Shown here: positions 7,661-16,503 of the stretch, in pieces
Layout: each line of letters begins with the position of its first letter
Position numbering within the stretch: position 1 is the stretch's first letter
Assembly (NCBI GenBank): GCA_964385995.1
Contig: CAYLRF010000025.1
Coordinates: 1-24,059, forward strand
Origin: CAYLRF01 sp964385995
GTDB lineage: Bacteria > Bacillota > Clostridia > Lachnospirales > Lachnospiraceae
Reading direction: 5' to 3'
DNA length: 24,059 nt
Notes under the pieces: generated by a model
Database searches by the model: none
Seen by the model: the letters and a program-made list of their open reading frames with translations, nothing else
What the model was told of the DNA's origin: nothing
Translations under genes and position numbers: made by a program

Positions 7661-8233
7661 ATGAGTACTCACACGGAGATAAGATGGCACGGACGCGGAG
7701 GGCAGGGCGCGAAGACGGCTGCGCTTCTTCTCGCGGATGTGGCGTTTAAGACGGGCAAATACGTGCAGGGCTTTCCGGAGTACGGCCCCGAGCGCATGGG
7801 AGCGCCGATCACGGCGTATAACAGGATAAGCGATGAGCCGATCAGGGTTCATTCCAATATTTATGATCCCGATTTCGTGGTGGTGGTCGACGAGTCGCTT
7901 CTGGAATCCGTGGACGTGACCGCGGGCCTTAAAGAAGACGGGGCCGTCCTTATAAACACGAATCGCCCGAAAGATGAAATCAGGCCCATGCTTAAGGGAT
8001 ACGGCGGCGGTGTGTATACGATTGACGCCCGGAAGGTTTCCATGGAAGCGATGGGCAGGTATTTTCCGAATACTCCTCTTCTCGCGGCGATAGTTAAGGT
8101 GGCGCGCATTATGGACGAGGAGACGTTTTTAAGGGAGATGGAGGCCTCGTTTCGGCATAAGTTCGCGAGCAAACCCGAAGTCATAGGCGGCAACATGACC
8201 GCGCTTCGGATGGCTTTAAAGGAGGTGCGTTAG
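7661..8233 (+). CDS. porG: Pyruvate:ferredoxin oxidoreductase, gamma subunit
   Basis: This is the small subunit of the four-chain PFOR, which oxidises pyruvate with CoA to acetyl-CoA and CO2 and reduces ferredoxin. The 190-aa product begins EIRWHGRGGQGAKTAA, the standard gamma-subunit signature, followed by QGFPEYGPERMGAPITAYNR and the strand FVVVVDESLL. The frame is open to a GTG at 7622 overlapping the hydrolase stop, but AAAGGAAG at 7644-7651 sits 9 bp before the ATG at 7661, where the conserved sequence also begins. The gamma-delta-alpha-beta order matches known four-gene por operons. Another 2-oxoacid as substrate, such as 2-ketoisovalerate, remains possible. Confidence 0.92.
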   Translation: MSTHTEIRWHGRGGQGAKTAALLLADVAFKTGKYVQGFPEYGPERMGAPITAYNRISDEPIRVHSNIYDPDFVVVVDESLLESVDVTAGLKEDGAVLINTNRPKDEIRPMLKGYGGGVYTIDARKVSMEAMGRYFPNTPLLAAIVKVARIMDEETFLREMEASFRHKFASKPEVIGGNMTALRMALKEVR

Positions 8234-8235
8234 AA

Positions 8236-8538
8236 ATGGCTTCGGATATCGCGAGGCTGGGACTTAAAGCCTGCTGGCAGGATCTGACATGCGGCATGAC
8301 GGTGACGGGCGGCGGCACGTCGAGAGACTTTAAGACGGGGGAATGGTCTTCGGTCAAACCCGTCTTTATAAAGGAGAAATGCAGGCAGTGCCTGATGTGC
8401 GCGCCCGTATGCCCCGACAGCTGCATACCCGTAAAGGATAAGAGGCGGGGCGAATTTGACATATCGCACTGCAAGGGCTGCGGCATATGCGTGAAGGCGT
8501 GCCCCTTCGGCGCCATCACCATGGAAGGAGTGAAGTGA
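8236..8538 (+). CDS. porD: Pyruvate:ferredoxin oxidoreductase, delta subunit (2x[4Fe-4S])
   Basis: This 100-aa ferredoxin-like subunit carries electrons from the catalytic beta subunit to external ferredoxin. Two complete CxxCxxCxxxC clusters are visible: C49-C52-C55-C59 and C79-C82-C85-C89, each followed by Pro. A strong AAAGGAGG at 8218-8225 inside the end of porG precedes the ATG, with only 2 bp between the genes, so translation is probably coupled. Confidence 0.95.
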   Translation: MASDIARLGLKACWQDLTCGMTVTGGGTSRDFKTGEWSSVKPVFIKEKCRQCLMCAPVCPDSCIPVKDKRRGEFDISHCKGCGICVKACPFGAITMEGVK

Positions 8539-8539
8539 C

Positions 8540-9733
8540 ATGTCAAAAAGAGAACGCCTGTCGGGCAACGAGGCGGTGGCGATAGCCTTAAAACAGATAA
8601 ATCCCGATGTATTTCCGGCATTTCCCATCACGCCGTCCACCGAGATACCGCAGTATTTCGCGTCTTTCGTCGCGAACGGGGAAGTGGATACGGAGTTTAT
8701 CCCGGTGGAAAGTGAGCACAGCTCCATGAGCGCCGCGATAGGCGCGTCGGCGGCGGGCGCGAGAGCTCTTACCGCCACGTCCTCGTGCGGCATGGCTTAC
8801 ATGTGGGAGGAGCTTTACATAGCGGCCTCAAACAGGCTTCCCATCGCGCTCGCGCTGGTAAACCGGGCGCTGTCGGGACCCATAAACATTAACTGCGATC
8901 ATTCGGACAGCATGGGCGCCAGAGACGCGGGCTGGATACAGCTTTACGCCGAGAATAATCAGGAGGCGTATGACAACATGGTCCAGGCGTTTCGCGTATC
9001 CGAGCACAAGGACGTGAGACTTCCCATCATGATCTGTCAGGACGGCTTTATCACGAGTCACGCCGTGGAAAATATCGAGCTTCTCGACGACGCGGACGTG
9101 AAAGCCTTCGTGGGAGAGTATGAGCCGGAGGATTATCTTTTAAATCCCAAAGAGCCCATGGCGGTGGGGCCTTACGCCGTCACGGATTATTACATGGAAG
9201 CGAAGCGCAATCAGGCAGAGGGCATGAGGCATGTGCCCGCCGTGGTAAATCAGATCGCGGACGAGTTCGCGAAGCTCTCGGGAAGGCGCTACGGACTTTT
9301 CGAAAAATACCGCATGGAAGACGCGGATCTCGCGATAGTCATCATAGGCTCCGCCGCCGGTACGGCAAAAGACGCGGTCGATGCGCTGCGCGAAAGGGGC
9401 GAAAAGGTCGGCCTTATAAAGATAAGACTTTACCGTCCTTTCCCCGCGGATGAGTTGGCGGAGGCGTTAAAGGGCGTAAAAGCCGTCGCCGTCATGGATC
9501 GCGCCGAAGGGTATACGAATCACGGGGGGCCTCTGGGCGCGGACGTGATGGCGGCGCTTTTCAGGGCGAAATCGGACGCGCTCGCGATAAATTACATTTA
9601 CGGGCTTGGCGGCAGGGATGTGCGCGTTACGGACATTGAGAGCGTGTTCGCGGATCTTAAGACGGCGGCCGATGAAGGCGACGCGGGTGAGACGTACCGC
9701 TATCTCGGCATAAGAAGCGGGGAGGGCAGGTAA
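8540..9733 (+). CDS. porA: Pyruvate:ferredoxin oxidoreductase, alpha subunit
   Basis: The alpha chain (397 aa) forms the 2-oxoacid and thiamine-diphosphate site together with beta. Landmarks are LSGNEAVAIAL, FPAFPITPSTEIPQYFA, VESEHSSMSAAIGASAAGAR, the TSSCGMAYMWEEL loop and NRALSGPININCDHSD. A C-terminal domain II starts near VIIGSAAGTAKDAVDALRE and includes IRLYRPFP. The ATG follows GGAAGGAG at 8523-8530 by 9 bp, with 1 bp separating it from porD. The next gene also begins 1 bp after the stop, so the four genes form a tight unit. Confidence 0.95.
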   Translation: MSKRERLSGNEAVAIALKQINPDVFPAFPITPSTEIPQYFASFVANGEVDTEFIPVESEHSSMSAAIGASAAGARALTATSSCGMAYMWEELYIAASNRLPIALALVNRALSGPININCDHSDSMGARDAGWIQLYAENNQEAYDNMVQAFRVSEHKDVRLPIMICQDGFITSHAVENIELLDDADVKAFVGEYEPEDYLLNPKEPMAVGPYAVTDYYMEAKRNQAEGMRHVPAVVNQIADEFAKLSGRRYGLFEKYRMEDADLAIVIIGSAAGTAKDAVDALRERGEKVGLIKIRLYRPFPADELAEALKGVKAVAVMDRAEGYTNHGGPLGADVMAALFRAKSDALAINYIYGLGGRDVRVTDIESVFADLKTAADEGDAGETYRYLGIRSGEGR

Positions 9734-9734
9734 G

Positions 9735-10667
9735 ATGGCATATAATTTTAAAGAAATCATGAACCGGCCGGAACGCCTCGCCCCGGGACACAGGATGTGC
9801 GCCGGCTGCGGAGGCACCATCGCGGTGAGAAATGTGCTTCGCGCCCTGCATGAGGGAGATAAGGCCGTCATATGCAACGCCACGGGCTGTCTTGAGGTAT
9901 CCACATTTACCTATCCTTATACTTCATGGGAAGACAGCTATATCCACAACGCCTTCGAGAACGCGGGGGCCACCCTAAGCGGCGCGGAGGCGGCTTACAG
10001 GGCGCTTAAGAAAAAAGGAAGGACGGACGACACTTATAAGTTCATCGCCTTCGGCGGAGACGGCGGCACCTATGACATAGGACTGCAGTCACTTTCAGGC
10101 GCCATGGAGCGCGATCACGATATGGTCTATGTCTGCTATGACAACGGGGCGTATATGAACACCGGCATACAGAGATCTTCCGCGACGCCCATGTACGCGG
10201 ATACCACTACCACTCCCGTGGGCGTAAAGAGTAACGGCAAGCCCCAAAACCGCAAGGATCTCGCGGCGGTGATAGCGGCGCACGACGTTCCTTACGTCGC
10301 GCAGACGACATTCGTTCAAAATTTTAAAGATCTTCACATCAAAGCCGAAAAAGCCATTTACACGCCCGGCGCGGCTTTCCTTAACATCATGGCCCCCTGT
10401 CCCAGAGGATGGCGGTACGACACACCCGACATCATGGAGATATGCAGACTCGGCGTCGAGACCTGCTACTGGCCCCTCTTTGAGGTGACGGAAGGTAAAT
10501 GGACGTTAAATTACGAGCCTAAGAAGAAGCTTCCCATCGAGGATTTTCTCATAAAGCAGGGGAGGTTCAAACATTTATTTAAGAAAGGGAACGAACACCT
10601 TATCGAGCGGTTTCAGGAGGAAGTCGACCGCAGATGGGAAGAACTGAAATTCAGGTGTTCGCGGTGA
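9735..10667 (+). CDS. porB: Pyruvate:ferredoxin oxidoreductase, beta subunit (TPP-binding)
   Basis: The 310-aa beta chain binds thiamine diphosphate and the proximal [4Fe-4S] cluster. Cluster cysteines are C22 and C25 in RMCAGCGGT, C52 in NATGCLEV and a later Cys in NIMAPCPRGW. The TPP/magnesium motif starts at FGGDGGTYDIG (about residues 107-116) and ends at YDNGAYMNTG. An intersubunit TPVG segment follows. The protein is complete and ends KFRCSR. A 46-bp spacer with a small CCGC/GCGG hairpin at 10681-10695 separates it from the flavodiiron gene. Confidence 0.95.
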   Translation: MAYNFKEIMNRPERLAPGHRMCAGCGGTIAVRNVLRALHEGDKAVICNATGCLEVSTFTYPYTSWEDSYIHNAFENAGATLSGAEAAYRALKKKGRTDDTYKFIAFGGDGGTYDIGLQSLSGAMERDHDMVYVCYDNGAYMNTGIQRSSATPMYADTTTTPVGVKSNGKPQNRKDLAAVIAAHDVPYVAQTTFVQNFKDLHIKAEKAIYTPGAAFLNIMAPCPRGWRYDTPDIMEICRLGVETCYWPLFEVTEGKWTLNYEPKKKLPIEDFLIKQGRFKHLFKKGNEHLIERFQEEVDRRWEELKFRCSR

Positions 10668-10713
10668 GTTTTTGTGATTACCGCGCTTAAAGCGGATGAA
10701 CGGAGGTGAGTAA

Positions 10714-12507
10714 ATGAACGTAACGAAGGATATCATTTATGTGGGAGTAGACGATCACGGGATCGATTTATTCGAGGGTCAGTACAAGGTGGAAAACGGC
10801 ATGGCGTACAATTCGTATGTCATACTGGATGAGAAGACAGCCGTCATGGATACGGTGGACACGAATTTCACGCACGAGTGGCTGGATAACGTCCGGGACG
10901 CGCTCGGGGAGAGAAAGCCCGACTACCTCATCGTCCAGCACATGGAGCCCGATCATTCCGCGAACATCAAAAATTTCATGAACGCTTATCCCGAGGCGCG
11001 TGTGGTCTCGTCCGCGAAGTCTTTTGCCATGATGAAGAATTTCTTCGGCACCGAGTTCGAGGAAAGGCGCGTGGTAGTGGAGGACGGCGACACCCTTTCG
11101 CTCGGAAGTCACGAGCTTACATTCGTGTTCGCTCCCATGGTTCACTGGCCGGAAGTCATGGTCACCTATGACAGCCTCGACAAGGTGCTCTTTTCGGCTG
11201 ACGGCTTCGGAAAGTTCGGCGCTTTGGATGTCGATGAGGAGTGGGACTGCGAGGCGAGAAGATATTACTTCGGAATCGTCGGCAAATACGGCGGACAGGT
11301 ACAAAGGCTCCTGAAAAAAGCCGCCGCTCTTGACATACGGATCATATGCCCGCTTCACGGGCCGGTATTAAAGGATAATCTCTCGCATTATCTTACGCTT
11401 TATGATAAATGGTCATCTTACGAGCCGGAGTCGGACGGCGTCGTCATAGCTTATACCTCCGTATACGGAAATACCCGCAAGGCAGTCATGAGTCTGCAGG
11501 ATAAGCTTCGCGCGAACGGCTGTCCGAAGGTTTCGGTATTTGACCTCGCGGTATGCGATATGGCGGAGGCGGTGGAGGACGCGTTTCGATACGGGAAAAT
11601 CGTGCTCGCCACCACTACGTATAACGCCGGTATTTTCCCGTTCATGCGCGATTTCATCGATCATCTTGTCGAGCGCAATTACCGAAACAGGACTGTGGCG
11701 TTTATCGAAAACGGCAGCTGGGCTCCCAGAGCCGCGAAAGTGATGAGGGAAATGCTCTCAGGCTGCGCCGATATCACCTTCGCGAAGCAGACGGTCACCG
11801 TTCACTCGGCGTTAAGTGATGTGAGCGAAAATGAGATAGACGCCCTGGCGAAGGAACTTTGCGGGGAATATCTGGCGCTTACGGATCATCCGGCAAACAA
11901 AAACGACCTTAAGGCTCTCTTTAAGATAGGATACGGCCTCTATGTGGCCACCACGAATGACGGGAAAAAAGATAACGGCTTTATCGTCAACACCGTTTCG
12001 CAGGTTACGAGCGTGCCGAACAGGATAGCGGTCACGATAAATAAGGCGAATTATTCCTATCATATCGTGAAAAAGACGGGGATCCTTAACATCAACTGCC
12101 TGTCCGTGGACGCCCCGTTCTCAATATTTGAGAGATTCGGATTTCAAAGCGGCAGAAACGCCGATAAATTCGCGCACTTCGGGGATTTCACACGCTCGGA
12201 TAACGGGCTTTTGGTACTCACAAGCCATGTGAACGCTTTCATGTCACTTAAAGTGGAGCAGTTCGTGGATCTGGACACTCACGGCATGTTCATATGCAAT
12301 GTGACGGAGGCGAGAGTCATCTCCGACAGGGAAACGATGACATACAGCTACTATCAGGCGAATGTCAAGCCGAAGCCGAAGACACAGGGCAAAAAAGGCT
12401 TCGTGTGCAGGATATGCGGTTACGTCTACGAGGGAGATACACTGCCGGATGATTTTGTCTGCCCGCTCTGCAAGCACGGCGCGGCGGATTTCGAACCGAT
12501 AAAATGA
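10714..12507 (+). CDS. Flavodiiron protein fused to flavin reductase and rubredoxin domains
   Basis: Flavodiiron proteins reduce oxygen to water, or nitric oxide to N2O, in the cytosol of anaerobes. Four modules are visible in 597 aa. The metallo-lactamase-like diiron domain (1-240) has all expected ligands: H76, E78, D80, H81, H144, D163 and H215. A flavodoxin domain (about 243-390) starts with the FMN loop YTSVYGNTRK. A flavin-reductase/FMN-binding domain (about 403-550) contains TVSQVTSVPNRIAVTINK. A short rubredoxin (561-597) has C565, C568, C583 and C586. One chain thus holds most of the electron relay from reductant to the diiron site. GGAGG at 10702-10706 is 7 bp before the ATG. Its place right after PFOR suggests protection of the oxygen-sensitive enzyme. 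Oxygen versus NO preference is not readable here. Confidence 0.93.
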   Translation: MNVTKDIIYVGVDDHGIDLFEGQYKVENGMAYNSYVILDEKTAVMDTVDTNFTHEWLDNVRDALGERKPDYLIVQHMEPDHSANIKNFMNAYPEARVVSSAKSFAMMKNFFGTEFEERRVVVEDGDTLSLGSHELTFVFAPMVHWPEVMVTYDSLDKVLFSADGFGKFGALDVDEEWDCEARRYYFGIVGKYGGQVQRLLKKAAALDIRIICPLHGPVLKDNLSHYLTLYDKWSSYEPESDGVVIAYTSVYGNTRKAVMSLQDKLRANGCPKVSVFDLAVCDMAEAVEDAFRYGKIVLATTTYNAGIFPFMRDFIDHLVERNYRNRTVAFIENGSWAPRAAKVMREMLSGCADITFAKQTVTVHSALSDVSENEIDALAKELCGEYLALTDHPANKNDLKALFKIGYGLYVATTNDGKKDNGFIVNTVSQVTSVPNRIAVTINKANYSYHIVKKTGILNINCLSVDAPFSIFERFGFQSGRNADKFAHFGDFTRSDNGLLVLTSHVNAFMSLKVEQFVDLDTHGMFICNVTEARVISDRETMTYSYYQANVKPKPKTQGKKGFVCRICGYVYEGDTLPDDFVCPLCKHGAADFEPIK

Positions 12508-12532
12508 GTCGAGCTCACGGAAGGAAGGCATA

Positions 12533-13030
12533 ATGTACGATAAGCTGACCCGCAAAGATATCGAGGAGATGGAAAAAGAGATCGAGCACCGCAAGGTGGT
12601 CGTGCGAAAGAAGCTCATTGAGGACGTCAAGACCGCGCGCGCTCACGGGGACTTAAGCGAGAATTTCGAATACAAGGCGGCCAGACAGGAAAAGAACCAG
12701 AACGAGAGCCGTATCCGTTATTTGGAGAGGATGATAAGGACCGCCGAGATAGTGGAGGAAGGCCAAAAGACGGATCAGGCGGGTCTCGGAAAGACAGTCG
12801 AGGTTTATTTTGAGGATGAAGATGAAAGCGAGGAATTCTCGATCGTCACGACGGTTCGGGGCAATTCGCTTAAAAATCTAATCAGCACCGAGTCGCCGCT
12901 CGGGAAGGCCCTTTCGGGGCACTGCGAAGGGGACAGGATCTACGTTCAGGTTACGCCGGAGACGGGATATTATGTCGTCATCCGATCGATAAGAGAGACG
13001 ACAGAAGAGGCCGCGCTGCGGAAATTTTAA
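12533..13030 (+). CDS. greA: Transcription elongation factor GreA
   Basis: GreA enters the secondary channel of RNA polymerase and stimulates cleavage of backtracked transcripts. The 165-aa product has an N-terminal coiled coil whose tip carries the acidic patch (ARAHGDLSENFEYKAA, with the Asp and Glu needed for cleavage) and a C-terminal FKBP-like domain ending in a VRGNSLKNLISTESPLGKALSG-type segment. An AAGGAAGG lies before the ATG, 25 bp behind the flavodiiron gene. Typical GreA reads SENAEY, and the Phe here is a mild variant. Confidence 0.95.
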   Translation: MYDKLTRKDIEEMEKEIEHRKVVVRKKLIEDVKTARAHGDLSENFEYKAARQEKNQNESRIRYLERMIRTAEIVEEGQKTDQAGLGKTVEVYFEDEDESEEFSIVTTVRGNSLKNLISTESPLGKALSGHCEGDRIYVQVTPETGYYVVIRSIRETTEEAALRKF

Positions 13031-13045
13031 GGAGACGGTAATAAT

Positions 13046-13762
13046 ATGGAACTTTTATCCATGGAAGATGAGCTTAGGGCGAATGTTTACCCCGGGCGCG
13101 GCATAATGATCGGCAAATCACCGGACGGGGGAAAAGCGATCATAGTGTATTTTATAATGGGCAGGAGCGCCAACAGCCGAAACCGCGTGTTTGTGGCGGA
13201 CGGAGACGGTATCCGCACGAAGGCGTTTGACGAGTCGAAGATGAAGGATCCGAGCCTTATCATCTACGCGCCGGTGAGGGTCCTCGGAAACAAAACCGTC
13301 GTCTCAAACGGGGATCAGACGGATACCGTATACGAGGGGATGGATAAGCAGCTTACTTTCGAGCAGTCATTAAGAAGCCGCGTCTTTGAACCGGACGCGC
13401 CGAATTATACCCCGCGCATATCGGGAGTCACTCATATAGAAGGCGGCAGGTTTAACTATGCGCTCTCTATCATAAAAAGCGGCGACGCGGGGCCGGAAAG
13501 CTGCGAGCGTTTTACTTTCGCTTATGAGAATCCCGCCGCGGGCGAAGGGCGGTTCATACATACCTATAAGGGCGACGGGGATCCGCTTCCTTCATATGAG
13601 GGGGAGCCTGCCCGGGTCGCCACGAAAGATGACATAGACGGCTTTACGGACGTGATTTGGGACAGCCTTAACGCCGACAATAAAGTATCGCTTTTCGTGC
13701 GGTACATTGATATCGCCACGGGAAAATTCGAGACGAGGATAAAAAACCGGTGGGGAAACTAA
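13046..13762 (+). CDS. purO: IMP cyclohydrolase, PurO-type
   Basis: PurO closes the ring of FAICAR to give IMP, the last step of de novo purine synthesis. The 238-aa product shows the family signature NVYPGRGIMIGKSPDGG and YFIMGRSANSRNRVF near the N terminus and resembles the archaeal PurO-type fold, not the MGS-like cyclohydrolase domain of PurH. The next gene encodes the preceding enzyme of the pathway, which supports the call. AGGAG near 13030 precedes the ATG at 13046. An in-frame ATG at 13061 is a possible later start. The symbol is used by analogy with the archaeal enzyme. Confidence 0.85.
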   Translation: MELLSMEDELRANVYPGRGIMIGKSPDGGKAIIVYFIMGRSANSRNRVFVADGDGIRTKAFDESKMKDPSLIIYAPVRVLGNKTVVSNGDQTDTVYEGMDKQLTFEQSLRSRVFEPDAPNYTPRISGVTHIEGGRFNYALSIIKSGDAGPESCERFTFAYENPAAGEGRFIHTYKGDGDPLPSYEGEPARVATKDDIDGFTDVIWDSLNADNKVSLFVRYIDIATGKFETRIKNRWGN

Positions 13763-13809
13763 AGTGACTCTTCCGGGATTTCGACGAAAAAACACAAAAG
13801 AGGTATAAG

Positions 13810-14985
13810 ATGAAAGAACTTGAACTGAAATACGGCTGCAATCCGAATCAGAAGCCGTCCCGTATCTTCGCCGAAAAGGGAGAGCTTCCGATAGAGGTGC
13901 TGTGCGGCAAACCGGGTTACATCAATTTTCTCGACGGATTAAACGGATGGCAGCTTGTAAGAGAGCTGAAAAAAGCGTCGGGACTTCCCGCAGCGACCTC
14001 ATTTAAGCATGTATCGCCGGCGGGAGCCGCGGTAGGTCTTCCCCTTGACGGGACGCTCGCGAAGATATATTGGGTGGATGACGCCTCACAGTTAAGTCCT
14101 CTTGCCTGCGCTTACGCGAGGGCGAGAGGCGCGGATCGGATGTCATCGTTCGGAGATTTTATCGCGCTTTCGGATGTCTGCGACGTGCCGACCGCGATGC
14201 TTATTAAGCGCGAAGTCTCGGACGGTATCATCGCTCCGGGATATGAGCCTGAGGCGCTTGAGATACTTCGTCAAAAAAAGAAGGGAAATTACGCGGTAAT
14301 AAAGATAGACCCCGCCTATGAGCCTGACCCTATCGAGCGTAAGCAGGTATTTGGCATTACCTTTGAGCAGGGAAGAAACGACCTTACGGTGGATGACGCT
14401 CTTTTATCCGATGTGGTGACGGCGAACAAAGACATACCGCCCTCGGCCAAACTGGACATGAAGATCGCTCTTATCACCTTAAAATACACACAGTCCAATT
14501 CGGTCTGCTACGTGAAGGGCGGACAGGCGATAGGGATCGGAGCGGGACAGCAGTCGCGCATTCACTGCACGAGGCTCGCGGGTCAGAAGGCCGACAACTG
14601 GTTTTTGCGTCAGTCTCCGAGGGTACTTAATCTTCCTTTTATCGACGGCATATCAAGGGTGGACAGGGACAATGCCATAGATCTTTTCATCGGCGACGAA
14701 TATGAGGATATCCTCTCGGACGGCGCGTGGCAGAAAGTATTTAAGGAGAGGCCGAAGGTTTTTACGCGTGAGGAAAAGAGAGAGTGGCTTGATAAAATGA
14801 CTGACGTGGCCTTAGGATCCGACGCCTTCTTCCCGTTCGGGGACAATATCGAGCGGGCTCATAAAAGCGGCGTGAAATATGTGGCGGAACCGGGAGGTTC
14901 GGTAAGAGACGACGACGTCATCCGTGTCTGCGACAAATACGGCATGGCGATGTCATTTACGGGAATCAGACTTTTTCATCACTGA
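13810..14985 (+). CDS. purH: Stand-alone AICAR formyltransferase (PurH transformylase domain)
   Basis: This enzyme transfers formyl from 10-formyltetrahydrofolate to AICAR, giving FAICAR for the neighbouring cyclohydrolase. The product has 391 aa, against more than 500 for bifunctional PurH, and starts directly with the transformylase fold (LKYGCNPNQKPSRIF). The catalytic Lys-His pair is K66-H67 in SFKHVSPAGAAVG. Other landmarks are TQSNSVCYVKGGQAIGIG and AGQQSRIHCTRLAG. There is no N-terminal cyclohydrolase domain, and its function is supplied by the gene 47 bp upstream. AGAGG lies before the ATG. The gene ends 28 bp before an assembly gap. Confidence 0.93.
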   Translation: MKELELKYGCNPNQKPSRIFAEKGELPIEVLCGKPGYINFLDGLNGWQLVRELKKASGLPAATSFKHVSPAGAAVGLPLDGTLAKIYWVDDASQLSPLACAYARARGADRMSSFGDFIALSDVCDVPTAMLIKREVSDGIIAPGYEPEALEILRQKKKGNYAVIKIDPAYEPDPIERKQVFGITFEQGRNDLTVDDALLSDVVTANKDIPPSAKLDMKIALITLKYTQSNSVCYVKGGQAIGIGAGQQSRIHCTRLAGQKADNWFLRQSPRVLNLPFIDGISRVDRDNAIDLFIGDEYEDILSDGAWQKVFKERPKVFTREEKREWLDKMTDVALGSDAFFPFGDNIERAHKSGVKYVAEPGGSVRDDDVIRVCDKYGMAMSFTGIRLFHH

Positions 14986-15013
14986 GGAATCGCGGCAGGT
15001 TGTTTCGCACAGA

Positions 15014-15113
15014 NNNNNNNNNNNNNNNNNNNNNNNNNNNNNNNNNNNNNNNNNNNNNNNNNNNNNNNNNNNNNNNNNNNNNNNNNNNNNNNNNNNNNNN
15101 NNNNNNNNNNNNN
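15014..15113. other. Assembly gap (100 N)
   Basis: A second block of exactly 100 N, between the AICAR transformylase and glmM. Its true length and content are unknown. The right flank begins TATTGCAATCTGCGGGA, which shares TTGCAAT with sequence just right of the first gap. A promoter or terminator for glmM may be hidden here. Confidence 0.98.
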
Positions 15114-15168
15114 TATTGCAATCTGCGGGAAAAAGCAGGCACTTGAAGGTACAGACGGAGAAGAACGA

Positions 15169-16503
15169 ATGGGAAAATATTTCGGCACCGACGGTTTTCG
15201 GGGCGAGGCAAATAAAGGTCTTACGGTGGAACACGCCTTCCTTGTGGGGAGGTTTTTGGGAAATTATTTCGGCAGGGATAAAAAAGCGCGGATAGTCATC
15301 GGCAAGGACACGCGCAGGAGCAGTTATATGTTTGAGGACGCGCTGTCGGCGGGGCTTACCGCGAGCGGAGCCGATGTATATCTGCTGCATGTGACGACGA
15401 CGCCCAGCGTGTCCTATGTGACGCGCACGGAGGGCTTTGACTGCGGGATCATGATTTCAGCGAGTCACAATCCCTATTATGACAACGGCATAAAGCTCAT
15501 AAACGGCGGCGGTTATAAGATGGAATCCGACATCGAGGACGCCATCGAGGCCTACATAGACGGAAACGGGCATCTTCCCTACGCGACGGGTGAAAAGATA
15601 GGCCGCACCGTCGATTACGCGGCGGGCAGGAACCGCTATATCGGCCACTTAATCTCCATAGCGACACGCTCTTTTGAGGGGAAAAAGGTCGGGCTTGACT
15701 GCGCGAACGGCAGTTCGTTTATGATCGCGAAAAGCGTTTACGACGCGCTCGGCGCGAAGACCTTCGTGATGGCAAACGAGCCCGACGGGACGAATATCAA
15801 CGCCGAGTGCGGCTCCACTCACATAAAAGCGCTTCAGGCTTTCGTCAAGGAAAACGGACTGGATGTCGGCTTCGCTTTCGACGGAGACGCGGATCGGTGC
15901 ATGGCGGTCGATGAGAACGGCGATGTGGTCGACGGCGACATGATCATGTACGTCTGCGGGAAATACATGAAAGAGACGGGACGCCTTTCACGCGACACCA
16001 TAGTGACTACAGTCATGTCAAATCTCGGTCTATACAAGGCGTGCGACAGAGCCGGCTTAAGATACGAGAAGACGGCGGTCGGGGACAAATATGTCTACGA
16101 CTGTATGCTGAAAAATGATTATTCGCTGGGAGGAGAGCAGTCGGGACATATCATATTCGGCAAATACGCGACGACGGGCGACGGGATACTCACGTCACTT
16201 ATGATCATGGAAGTTATGATGGAGAAAAAGCAGACGCTCGCGCGTCTTACGGACGGAATCAGCATTTATCCGCAGCTTCTTAAAAACGTAAGGGTCGCGG
16301 ATAAGGAAAAAGCCCTCGAAAACGCCGCCGTAGCCGCGGCCGTGGCGAAAGCTACCAAGGAGCTTTCGGATAACGGGCGGGTTCTGGTGAGAGAAAGCGG
16401 TACCGAGCCCGTGGTGAGAGTCATGGTGGAGGCCGAAAGCGACGCGCTTTGCGAGAAATACGCTAAAGACATAGTGAAGGTGTTTGAGGACGAGGGGCTG
16501 TAA
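15169..16503 (+). CDS. glmM: Phosphoglucosamine mutase GlmM
   Basis: GlmM converts glucosamine-6-phosphate to glucosamine-1-phosphate for UDP-GlcNAc and peptidoglycan synthesis. The 444-aa protein has the whole alpha-D-phosphohexomutase layout: N-terminal GKYFGTDGFRGEAN, phosphoserine loop MISASHNPYYDNG with S99 as the phosphorylated residue, metal loop FDGDADRC (D238, D240, D242), sugar loop GGEQSGHI and phosphate loop RESGTEPVVRVMVE. GGAG at 15157-15160 sits 8 bp before the ATG. The TAA overlaps the ATG of the next gene (TAATG), so translation of the two is probably coupled. Confidence 0.96.
   Translation: MGKYFGTDGFRGEANKGLTVEHAFLVGRFLGNYFGRDKKARIVIGKDTRRSSYMFEDALSAGLTASGADVYLLHVTTTPSVSYVTRTEGFDCGIMISASHNPYYDNGIKLINGGGYKMESDIEDAIEAYIDGNGHLPYATGEKIGRTVDYAAGRNRYIGHLISIATRSFEGKKVGLDCANGSSFMIAKSVYDALGAKTFVMANEPDGTNINAECGSTHIKALQAFVKENGLDVGFAFDGDADRCMAVDENGDVVDGDMIMYVCGKYMKETGRLSRDTIVTTVMSNLGLYKACDRAGLRYEKTAVGDKYVYDCMLKNDYSLGGEQSGHIIFGKYATTGDGILTSLMIMEVMMEKKQTLARLTDGISIYPQLLKNVRVADKEKALENAAVAAAVAKATKELSDNGRVLVRESGTEPVVRVMVEAESDALCEKYAKDIVKVFEDEGL

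Noticed and set aside
15114..15168. Riboswitch or ribozyme upstream of glmM
   Set aside because: Only 55 bases remain right of the gap and no known motif is visible; the self-cleaving element belongs to glmS, not glmM.
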